Origin: Rheum nobile
Taxonomy: Eukaryota; Streptophyta; Magnoliopsida; Caryophyllales; Polygonaceae
Reading direction: 5' to 3'
DNA length: 64,000 bases
Assembly (NCBI GenBank): GCA_027886185.1
Contig: WOAB01000878.1
Location: 6,088,001-6,152,000 of the forward strand
Below are positions 1-8,577 of the stretch, piece after piece (the first letter of the stretch is position 1; every line of letters starts with the position of its first letter). The position numbers were made by a program, and so were the translations under genes. Below the pieces are notes generated by a model, which did not search any database, was not told the origin of the DNA, and worked only from the letters and a program-made list of their open reading frames with translations.

Positions 1-217
1 TTGGAAAGATTAAGAATACCCAAAAAAAAACGTACAAAGATAATCTCTGCAAAAGTAGGTCAGAATCAAAGATTTTTTTAAAAATAACAACATTAACTAG
101 ACTGATGACACGTGTGCAAATTAATTCTGTGATGACACGTGGCAGCGACAAATACGGGATCAATCTCGGGGCGCGTGCTGCTCAGTCGCCATTCTGCTTT
201 AGTTATTATATAGTAGA
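1..217 (-). mobile_element. Helitron, 5' terminal part
   Basis: Read on the minus strand the element begins TCTACTATATAATAACTAAA at 217, preceded by A, which fits Helitron insertion between A and T. The same opening, followed by GCAGAAT, starts the complete Helitron at 21179, so the two are related at the 5' end. The body runs off the left edge, so the 3' hairpin and CTRR end cannot be seen. It contains two ACACGTG-type repeats near 107 and 135. No coding sequence is present. Confidence 0.6.
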
Positions 218-420
218 TTAATGTGATGGTTGATCTTATTGTAAATGCATCTCACTCACATTCTCTTGAAAATATCATGACAAAGGGTTCTCATATATAA
301 AGAGGCTTCGGTCAGATTCTTATCTTATAAGAAACAAATTATTAATTATTGGGTGATTGAAAATGTACAACTAAAAATTACCCCGGCCTATTAAACTCTG
401 TAAAGATGGAGATTATGCGA
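218..420. other. Unannotated spacer
   Basis: AT-rich DNA between the Helitron end and the mariner-like element. I see no coding or repeat structure here. Confidence 0.5.
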
Positions 421-817
421 TACTCCCTATGTCCTAATATAATCTTCCCACTTCTCAAATTGCACAGGTTTTAAGACATTCATATTTTGAATGTTTATCT
501 TCCATTGATCAGAAAGTATAAAAAAACTACAGAGAAAGTACAAAAGAGCTGTAGAGATTCACAAGTCATGAATCCATGTGATTAGTTTTCAACCAATCAC
601 ATAAGAGTTTAAAAATTTTGAACCAATGAAACACACTAAACCCAATTTGCTAACATGGAGCCTAAATCAAATTGGGTTTAGGAATTGAAATTTGCACCCT
701 ATAAAAGAGGAAAAAACTGAACATTCTCATTCTTCCACAACCAGTACCATAAACACACACAAAAAAATAGAGGAAACATAGATAAGAGAGAAACCAGAGC
801 ATCATTGCCCTTTCTTG

Positions 818-2599
818 ATGCCTTCATACTTGGATTTAAATGCTGCTTGGGTTCTAGATGATGAGGAAGTTGATGATGCATTGCAGGAATATGGCCAACC
901 AGAGATTCAACAGGAGTATGGCCAACCAGTCTTCCTGTCACCAGAGATTCAGCAGGAGTATGGCCCAAGATATGCCTTTTATTGATCTTAATAGTGCACC
1001 AGATATTCAGCAGGAGTATGGCCAGCCAGAGATTCAGCAGGAGTATGGCCCAAGATATGCCTTTTATTGATCTTAACAGTGCACCATAGATTCAGAAGGA
1101 GTATGGCCAACCAGTCTCCCATGCAACAATACATAATCAATCCCCAAATCATGTTGAAACGGAGCAGCTATCACAAGAATCTAATCATCAGGCATCAAGA
1201 AAGAAGCTCAGTAGTGAGGAGAGAATACACATACTAGTATGGCTTGTTCATAGAGCAAAAGATGGAAAACTGCCAAGGGGGACAATAATGGCTGCAACAC
1301 ACGAGTTCCAAGTGTCAAGAAGGAGCATAGGTAAAATATGGAACACAACCAAGCAACAGAGAAGTGCAAATGTCAGGTACAATGTCACCACAAAGTCACA
1401 TAATTGTGGTAGAAAGAGAGTACAAGTACCAAGCCAACAAATAGAAGCAGTCAATATGGGAGACAGATCATGTATAAGGGATTTAGCAGCCATGATCAAC
1501 ATTTCAAAGAGCACAGTTCATAGGATGATTAAAAGGGGGCAAATCAAGCCTCATACCAATCCACTACATCTAGGATTGAAGGATCCAAACAAATTCAGAA
1601 GATTATAGTGGATTTTGAGTTTGTTGCAAGGGGATACACCAGAAAGTAAGACACATTATTACCCCATGTATGACTTTGTGCATATAGATGAAAAGTGGTT
1701 TAATTTGACCAAAAAAACACAAAGAGTTTATCTATCACAACATGAAAAGGGCAAATACAGATCAGCCAGTTCAAGTAAATTCATCCCTAAAGTCATGTTC
1801 ACTGCAGTGGTAGGAAGACCAAGATTTAACAGCCAAGGGGAATGCATATTTGATGGTAAGATTGGGATTTTTTCCATTCACTTATAAGGAGGCAGCAAAA
1901 AGGTCATAAAAAAACAGGCAAAAGGGGACAATGGTGACAAAAATAGTGGAATCTGTCAACCAGAAAGTCACAAGACACATGCTCATACATGACATCATTC
2001 CAGCAATCAAAAGCAAATGACCACAAGATGGAGTTCCCAAAGTCATCTACATACAGTAGGACAATGCCAAGGCCCACATTACACAAGAAGATCCAAAATG
2101 GCAACAAGTTTACAAGCAAGATGAGTTCACTTTCATATTAATTCAGCAACCTCCTAACAATCCTGATCTAAACATATTGGACCTTGGTTTCTTTAAAAGC
2201 ATCCAATCATTAATGCACAAAAAAATGCCACGAGATGTAGATCACATGCTAGAGGCAGTTAATGCAGCCTTTTATGAGTTAGATCCTAAGACTCTGAGCA
2301 ATGTATGGATTACATTACAACATGTAATGAATGAGATATTGAAGTGCAAAGGCTCAAATGACTATGACATTCCACATGTGGGCAAGAAAAGGTTGGAGGC
2401 TCAAGGGCTCCTAGAAACAGTAGTTAAGGCTCCTATGTGGGCAGTCATGGAGGCATGGGATTGGGTTAATGGGGGCACACAGGCAGAAGCAGAGGCACAA
2501 ACAACATATGCAGATCAGGGGACTCAAGAAGACATGCTTGATGCACAACAACTTAGTCAAGAGGCAATAATGCAAGAAACTCAAGATTATGATGCATGA
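818..2599 (+). pseudogene. Mariner-like transposase, broken
   Basis: This would cut and paste the element at TA sites. A plausible start is the ATG at 818, giving MPSYLDLNAA and an acidic stretch, followed by imperfect repeats of EIQQEYG. Around 1190-1608 comes the helix-turn-helix DNA-binding half (SSEERIHILVWL, then ISKSTVHRMI). The catalytic half shows HIDEKWFNL near 1683 (first aspartate), DNAKAHI near 2060 (second) and PPNNPDLNILDLGFF near 2150 (third), the D-D39D layout of plant MLEs. It is not functional as it stands: the N-terminal frame closes at about 1010, there is a stop at 1606-1608, a stop at 1885-1887, and the catalytic C-terminal half lies in a different frame. The right-hand frame runs open to 2599. 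Confidence 0.85.
900..1110 (+). repeat. Short tandem repeats in the transposase N-terminus
   Basis: The block GATTCAGCAGGAGTATGGCC recurs about five times with small changes and irregular spacers, partly as a longer duplicated unit that also repeats ATGCCTTTTATTGATCTTAA. In frame it encodes EIQQEYG. The repeat probably caused some of the frame changes in this region. Confidence 0.7.
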
Positions 2600-2661
2600 G
2601 GGAGCAGAAGGAGACTTAAACTTTTGTAATCAGCTTCTATCCTTCACATAACTATTAAGTC

Positions 2662-5045
2662 ATGTGTGTAATATCCCTCATTTTATAAGGATATTTTTGG
2701 AATTTTTCCTATACCCGTACTACCAGTCGGATTAATTTCAGAGAAGTTCAGACATTCGGTAATATGTTTGATCTCTGTAATATTTTTCTGAGTAGTATAA
2801 AATGCAGTTGACGTGTTTTCAGGGTTAAGTAGTCGTTCGTGTACGAATATATTTAACCCGAGATTAAGATAATTAACCCCAAAGTCAAACCGATCAAAAG
2901 GGGCAGGATTTGGCCGAAGCGGCGACCGCCGCCAAGGCCGCCAAATCAGAACACGTCATCATCGTCATCTCAGGCAAGTGGCCCTGAAAGCGGCGACCGC
3001 TGTGGGCTTGGCGGCGACCGCCGCCAGCCAAATGTGAGAACGGCGACCGCCGTGGGTATGGCGGCGACCGCCGCCAAGGCCAGATTGTCAGGTTGAAAGT
3101 CAAGGCTCGTCGGAGCTCTGACAATCGATCCAATTTGTCAAGCCACGCGTTGATTGCTTCGTTGGGTTGATTTGCCTGATGCTTAGCCATTAATTGCCTA
3201 TTTAAGGAGGAATTTTCGGATGGAATGGGCACAAAATCGAGCTCTAATCTCTTCCCAAACGCCTCGCCGGAAAATCAATCTTCTCGTCGGATTATTTCGA
3301 GCTCTCGCCGGAGTTTCGTTGGTGACTTTTAGTGGTTGCAAAGTGAAGCTTTGGTGGCCCTAGGAAGCTTAGAATCCAAAGCAAGCCAAGGGGAAGCAAA
3401 ACGAACGACGCCGGTGATATTCTATCCTTCTCGCATTTTCTGTGCAGTTCGCAGCGGCGACCGCCGCCATGAACAGCAGCGCCCGCCGTAAGGCAGGCGG
3501 CGACTGCCGCCCAGGGGCTTTTGGCCTATTTTGGCCTTGGCTTCTGTGGCTTTCGATCGGGCTTCGTTCCTTTCGATTGCTTTCGTTATTCTTTAGATTC
3601 GTACTCGTTATTGTCGAATCTAACTTAGGGTTTCTTTACGGGTCGATCCGAAGGAAGCTGTGTTGCCAGATCTGTCCCTGCTTCGAGCCCGGAAACTCGT
3701 CGGATCTAGCTTCGTTCAAACTTCTGTAATCTAAGGCAAGTGACGGTTCGCTCTTGCTCATCATTCCATATTTCGATTAATTATCAATTGTTTAGTTGTT
3801 AATTAATTTGGGATGATTTACTGATTTATTGTTCGTTGGGAACAACTTTGTTAAATAATATGAATAAAAGATGATATTATAATAGGTTGTATATCTGCTA
3901 GAACAACGCTATTATAGATATATACTTATGATGTGGGCCTTGATGGCTTTGATGTGAACTGTTACTGTGTTGAACTGTTTAGTTAGCACGAGTATTCGTA
4001 GAAACGCTTGGACTCTGCGAGGTCCATTCGTTTCTTTATAACTTGGTAAAAAGGGCGATCAAGACCCTATGCCAAATTTGTCGGTCATGACCAAAAGTGA
4101 TGTGGATGTAATCGTGATGGACTCTGCGAGGTCCATCCCTTCGATATATGTCCGGCTTGGCGGGACATATATTTAAAAGCTTATAACGTGATGTGAGTTT
4201 TAGAATTAAATCAGATAAGTGCTCTTGGCGCACATAATTAATATACCCTTCGACGAGTAGTGCAACTAGGTAATAGTGCAGTTAGGAAAGCTCGTCTTGA
4301 CTTTGATCAGAGTAACGTTCTCTTTCCAATCTGGATTCGCCGTGAGCGGCGAGGTTGGTTGTGAACCGAAACATCAAGTCGTTTTGAACGCTTGTGTGAT
4401 TATTTAAGTTTCTCAACATTTGTCATATTTCCGATAAGACTCAATTTGTTGCAGTCTTCTTTTGGGATTGATTGATGGAAGACTTGGTCTTCCAGAATCT
4501 TCCATTGATCATGTCTTTTCATATATTCAGTAGAAGTATGGTGGTTGACTATCGTTATCGACTTTTATTCGAGAGACGATGAGTCTAACCTAATACGACT
4601 ACTTCGAACCACTCTGCTTTGTACCCTTACATAGTCTTTCATTAGACTAACCAACCGAAATTGTTCTCTGCATGGTTGGCTGGTGTCATCCGTTCGTTTC
4701 GGCACATCAGATAAATTGCATATCCGAGGAGGTTAGAGCGACTATGAAGATGAACGGTGTTTTGACAAGTTGTTTTGTTGCTTTGTTTAAAAGACTTCCG
4801 CTATGTTAACTATGTTTTGTACTTAAAGACTTCCGCTGTAATAATTCTGATTTTGTATTTTGTTGAATTTGGAATTATGTTATAATTCTGAGACTTTGGT
4901 TTTATAAAAGTTATGATATTTGGTATTACAATTGTGGTTTGATGGTTTATATCAACTGAAAAAGCCTGGGGTGACTTCGGGATGTAATATCTGAGGTCAC
5001 TGGCAGTAATACTTTCAAGAGGAGATTTGGGGGTATTACAATGTG
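2662..5045 (+). mobile_element. Solo gypsy LTR with 5-bp target duplication
   Basis: The LTR proper is 2667-5040 (2374 bp), starting TGTAATATCC and ending GGGGGTATTACA. ATGTG lies immediately on both sides (2662-2666 and 5041-5045), so this is a true insertion reduced to one LTR. The first 130 bases align by eye, with many differences, to the reverse complement of the Gypsy-1 LTR right ends (11300 and 16726), so it belongs to the same family but a diverged subfamily. It contains a TATTTAAGG motif near 3190 as possible TATA box and GC-rich motifs of the form GGCGGCGACCGCCGCC at 2920-3080 and 3450-3510. It has no coding function. Confidence 0.88.
2916..3515 (+). repeat. GC-rich near-palindromic motif cluster in the LTR
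   Basis: At least seven copies of GCGGCGACCGCCGCC or close variants occur at about 2918, 2989, 3010, 3041, 3060, 3453 and 3497, in otherwise AT-rich DNA. Each is a near-palindrome around GCGACCGC or GCGCCCGC. The Gypsy-1 LTRs carry equivalents at equivalent places. Confidence 0.75.
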
Positions 5046-5456
5046 AAAGTTAGAAACTTTTGTATATCAACTCTTTTGGAAACATGAATGCAAGCAAGCA
5101 AACCGTGTGTTCATGAGATTTGTGCTTAACAACTTGACATAGAATGACAGATAAAATGTCACAAAATGCGAAATAACCAAGCTGTTCCTATTGAGCTTAG
5201 AACCATCAGCGGACAACCAGAGAACCATACCAATTCATCATTCAGAACCATCAGCGGACACCCAATTCATCATTCAAGCTATTTTTCCAAGCATCCATTC
5301 CAAGCATCCACAAAATAGTTCATACATAAATCAAAACAGAGTATCCAACATGCATAAAGTTCGGTGCTCAAAACAGAGAATCCAACATGCATTAGAACAA
5401 CAGTGAACATAAATCAACATTCAAAGGGAGAGCTTTAACAACAGGGGACAAAAGAC

Positions 5457-5723
5457 TTAGTTATTCCCTGAATCTTCATCATCGGAGACCAGATCAATAA
5501 CGAACGGGAGAGCTTGGACAACAACCACGACCTCTGAAGGCTTATGCTCCACAGTGGACTCGCTCCCAAGCGCATCTCCTTCTCCAGCGAAGCCGCTAAA
5601 ATTGTGATTCTCAACACAATCATCTCCCCACTCGCAATATGGCTCCATCGAGCAATGGTAAGTCTCAGAAGTCAGGGGACTTTCACAAGAACTTGAGAAC
5701 CCATAACCAGTTCCAGTACTCAT
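5457..5723 (-). CDS. Hypothetical 88-residue protein inside the mariner-like element
   Basis: The ATG at 5723 follows an ACCCTAAA leader typical of plant 5' UTRs. The frame begins MSTGTGYGFSSSCES, has a cysteine-containing middle (YCEWGDDCVENH) and ends PFVIDLVSDDEDSGNN. The ending has a hydrophobic core followed by acidic residues, which resembles a SUMO-interacting motif. I recognise no family. It lies opposite to the transposase and close to the element's right end, so it could be a second element gene, a captured host exon, or chance. A longer frame starts upstream at 5753, but the start at 5723 fits the leader better. Confidence 0.35.
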   Translation of the reverse strand: MSTGTGYGFSSSCESPLTSETYHCSMEPYCEWGDDCVENHNFSGFAGEGDALGSESTVEHKPSEVVVVVQALPFVIDLVSDDEDSGNN

Positions 5724-5926
5724 TTTAGGGTTTCGGTGGTGGGGAGGGAGCAAGGAATCCAGGAAGCTCCAAGGAGAAGGAGCAAAGCATTGGAAATCAA
5801 ACCAGAGAAGAGCAAAGATGGAGTTTTAGGGTTTCGGTGGTGGGGAGGGAGCAAGGAATCCAGGAAGCTCCAAGGAGAAGGAGCAAATCACTGAAAATCG
5901 AACCAGAGAAGAGCAAAAATGGAGTT
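5723..5926. repeat. 101-bp tandem duplication
   Basis: The block starting TTTTAGGGTTTCGGTGGTGG at 5723 is repeated at 5824 with a few differences. It covers the leader of the minus-strand frame at 5457-5723, so that leader exists twice in tandem. Confidence 0.85.
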
Positions 5927-5989
5927 TAGGGTTTTGGGACAGAGCGGTGGAAAAAAAAAAGAGTTCTAGGGTTTGGAAAGGTGAAAGAG

Positions 5990-6081
5990 TTTGGGTAGGT
6001 GAGTGGGTGGAGATTATAGAGTGGGTTTGGGTAGGTGAGTGGGTGAAGATTATAGAGTGGGTTTGGGTAGGTGAGTGGGTG
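5990..6081. repeat. 36-bp minisatellite, about 2.6 copies
   Basis: The block TTTGGGTAGGTGAGTGGGTG recurs at 5990, 6026 and 6062, separated by near-identical GATTATAGAGTGGG spacers. Confidence 0.85.
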
Positions 6082-6259
6082 TGATAATTAATAGAAGAAT
6101 TAAATAAAGAAATTTTAATGATGGAATGTGAAAAAATAGATGAAAGAGTTTGAATGAATAGTGAATAAAAAATGATAGATTGGTGAATTTAAGAAAAATG
6201 ACAAAAGTTATTTATGATATGGTGTGATATGAAAAGATTATTTTGAGACGTAAGGAGTA

Positions 6260-6942
6260 TGACATGAAATGACCGATAGAGTCCCTCCTAGAGAAACTAT
6301 ATGTACAGTACCCGAACCCGGAAGGACAAAAGAAAGAAAAAAACAGTATAATGCAGAAAGGAGAGTAATTATGTTAGGCAGTTTCACCTGCTCTGCTCGA
6401 TCATCATCATCAAAAAAATAAGAAGAAAACTGAAAACAATGTTTTTTTATTTATGTAGATAGTGAGATAATAATCATGTAAAATGGGGATCGAACGGCGA
6501 GGGATGCGGGGGGAAAGCAGGGGTTTGAATAATATTATTATATACTCCGGTGATGGAGTGGTACGTGAAATGATGGATTTGACAAGAAGAGAGATAAGCC
6601 GATAGAATAACCTCTCGAGCCCATCGCCCCTCTTTTCCGTTTGCCGGCCTTGCCTTTTCATTGCCCGCTTCACCATTCTTTCACTCCATCACTATTCACT
6701 ACTATATATCTCTATACGTACAATTTCCAAACAACACATTATATACTCCAGTTTTGAATGTGTGTAGTACTTTGGTATGACATTTCCCGGCCAATAACTA
6801 CGAGCTAGATCTGAAAATATTATTCATAAGATTTGATAATTGAAATAATAATAACTAATTGTTATAACAACTTCGACAATGGGTTGATTCATGAATGGTT
6901 GATTAAGGGGTACATCTACGACGATCGTTTATCTTTCATGCA
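6260..6942. other. Unannotated AT-rich spacer
   Basis: An 88-codon minus-strand open frame at 6410-6676 has no recognisable domain and a low-complexity tail. I see no other structure. Confidence 0.4.
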
Positions 6943-7134
6943 TGTTGCAACATGAAGTCCATCCACGTCGGAAGTGGGAATATACCAATGTCTATTATAA
7001 GTTTAGTAGATTATTCTTTCTATTATTGATTGATTGTAAGATGTAATCTTATTGGACTTATGTATTGGGTCTATCACGCATATGCACGCGCTAGTACATT
7101 TTCGCCCCCGGTCTATCAACACATGGACTTTTAC
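6943..7134 (+). repeat. TRIM left LTR
   Basis: Begins TGTTGCAACATGAAG and ends GGACTTTTACA. It shares with the right copy the blocks ACATGAAGTC, ATCACGCATATGC and GTCTATC. The two have diverged clearly, so this is an old insertion. Confidence 0.75.
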
Positions 7135-7149
7135 ATGATATCAGAGTCG
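7135..7149 (+). other. TRIM primer-binding site
   Basis: TGATATCAGAGTCGG abuts the left LTR end. Plant TRIMs and copia elements usually have a site complementary to the 3' end of initiator tRNA-Met here. Confidence 0.65.
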
Positions 7150-7189
7150 GTTCGGTCCTAAGTCATTTTCATGAATTTATTAGGTTTAA

Positions 7190-7481
7190 TAATTATAGGC
7201 CCTTACTTTTTAATGCATAGGCGAAATTGCCTTTCAGCGCATAGGCACCTCACGTAACGTGGGGAAAGGCTTCCCACGTTACGCGCGGGATGAGACCTTT
7301 TCAAGCTCCATACGTTACGTATGGAGCTGTCCCACACGTAACGTGTGGATGGGAGCCATGCGTAACGTGTGGCTCTATTTTATCTCACGTAACGTGAGGA
7401 GCTTCTCCCCACATTACGTGCGTACCCTATGCGCTAAAAGGCAACTTTACCTATGCGTTGAAAAGTAATCGTGTAATTATA
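7190..7481. mobile_element. Inverted-repeat element (MITE-like) inside the TRIM
   Basis: TAATTATA occurs on both sides (7190-7197 and 7474-7481), consistent with an 8-bp duplication of the hAT type. The element is 7198-7473 (276 bp). Its ends, 7198-7245 and 7426-7473, are inverted repeats of 48 bp that agree at about 38 positions (both contain TTGCCTTT and AGCGCATAGG); four of the ten mismatches fall in the first five bases. The interior consists almost entirely of short palindromes. There is no coding sequence. A MULE-type origin with 9-bp duplication is an alternative. Confidence 0.7.
7248..7422. repeat. Array of seven ACGTWACGT-centred palindromes
   Basis: Copies lie at 7248-7264, 7273-7289, 7304-7328, 7332-7348, 7353-7375, 7384-7398 and 7407-7422. 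Examples are CCACACGTAACGTGTGG (8-bp perfect arms) and CTCACGTAACGTGAG (7-bp perfect arms). The copy at 7304-7328 has 12-bp perfect arms, AGCTCCATACGT and its complement around a single T. The centre is conserved while the arms differ between copies but mostly stay self-complementary. Confidence 0.85.
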
Positions 7482-7576
7482 AAGAGATTGATCGAAATGC
7501 TCACCCATACGGCATACCTTTGTCCAAGTGTCCACTGGATCAGGACATTTTCCCGCCCATTACATTTGCGGGGGCG

Positions 7577-7767
7577 TGTTGGCACATGAAGTCGATTCCA
7601 CACCGACAGTGGATGAATATCAATGTCTAATATATAAGTTTAGTGTATTAATTTTTTTATGATCAGTTGAAGTTAAGATAGAACCCTAATGCGCTTATAT
7701 ACTGGACCTATCGCGCATATGCGCCATAATGCTCTCGTCCCCATCTATCGTTCCGTGGACTTTCACA
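7577..7767 (+). repeat. TRIM right LTR
   Basis: Begins TGTTGGCACATGAAG and ends GGACTTTCACA. It lies directly after a polypurine tract at 7567-7576. Confidence 0.75.
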
Positions 7768-7772
7768 ATGAA

Positions 7773-8560
7773 CACTTCTAACTACTCTTATATCCCCCTT
7801 AAATTCAAACTTGGTCATCCCAATCTACCTAGCTACTAGCTTGGATAACCTTTTGCAGTCCTAGAACTTATATATGTAGCATCGACTAGCTAACATTGAG
7901 GTTGAATTAGGCTGAAGCTAAAGTCGATGCTGAAACTGAAACTAAAAGGTTAAGCTGAGGCCAAATTTTGAGATGATGCTTAAGCTGAATATATATTTGT
8001 ATGCTCGGTTCAATAGATTTATTGAACTTGTAGTTATTGAGAGTGGGAAATAAATTGACTCAAATGGGTATCACAAATTCCCAACCCTCCTTGCAACAAC
8101 AACCCCCAAAGGTCCAAACTCTATGTGTCGCCGCTAACGGCCCCCGATAATTGCTTTTTCGACGACTTCTCCGACAAGTAGTCAATGCGCGCCTCGTCTC
8201 CCAGCTCCATTGCAATCACCCGACCAAGACCTCAAACTCCGCCTGGCACAATGCCAACACCGAAGAGGCGCTCTCATGCACCATTCGTCTTCCTTTGAAA
8301 TCGATTCCATAAATTGGAAAAACCGATTTGATGGAACTGAAATTTCATGAAGTCTAGAGCAAAATCAATTTGCTAGAAAATCTACCTATGTTGTTGTGAA
8401 GAGTTGAAAAAAAATGATTTTTCATTACGATCTTAATTTTTCACAATTCCTTCTAAGGGCGACATTTGATGGAAAATCCCAAATTCAGCCCCGATGAGGT
8501 TGCAAGTGAAGCTCATTTCGGAGGACTTATTTCAGTTGCCTTAAGCCCGATTCAGCCCTG
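7773..8560. other. Unannotated spacer
   Basis: No convincing coding frame. A region with higher GC at 8100-8300 might be an old gene relic, but I cannot identify it. Confidence 0.4.
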
Positions 8561-8577
8561 ATTTTTGTTGGACTATG

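Larger units (their letters stand above)
423..6257 (+). mobile_element. Mariner-like element (plant MLE) split by a solo LTR
   Basis: The left end (423 onward, CTCCCTATGTCCTAATATAA) and the reverse complement of the right end (CTCCTTACGTCTCAAAATAA, ending at 6257) are near-identical terminal inverted repeats of the CTCCCT type shared by plant mariner and Stowaway elements. Both ends are flanked by TA (421-422 and 6258-6259), the target duplication of the superfamily. Inside are a degenerate transposase on the plus strand and a small minus-strand reading frame near the right end. Without the solo LTR at 2667-5040 and its duplicated target the element would be about 3.5 kb. Confidence 0.85.
6943..7767 (+). 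mobile_element. TRIM (miniature LTR retrotransposon)
   Basis: Two related direct repeats of 192 bp (6943-7134) and 191 bp (7577-7767), both TGTTG...CA, enclose about 440 bp with no coding sequence. TGATATCAGAGTCGG follows the left LTR directly and matches the initiator-methionine-tRNA primer-binding pattern with one change. A purine-rich TGCGGGGGCG precedes the right LTR. Flanks are ATGCA (6938-6942) and ATGAA (7768-7772), a target duplication with one mismatch. The interior was invaded by the element at 7198-7473. Confidence 0.75.
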
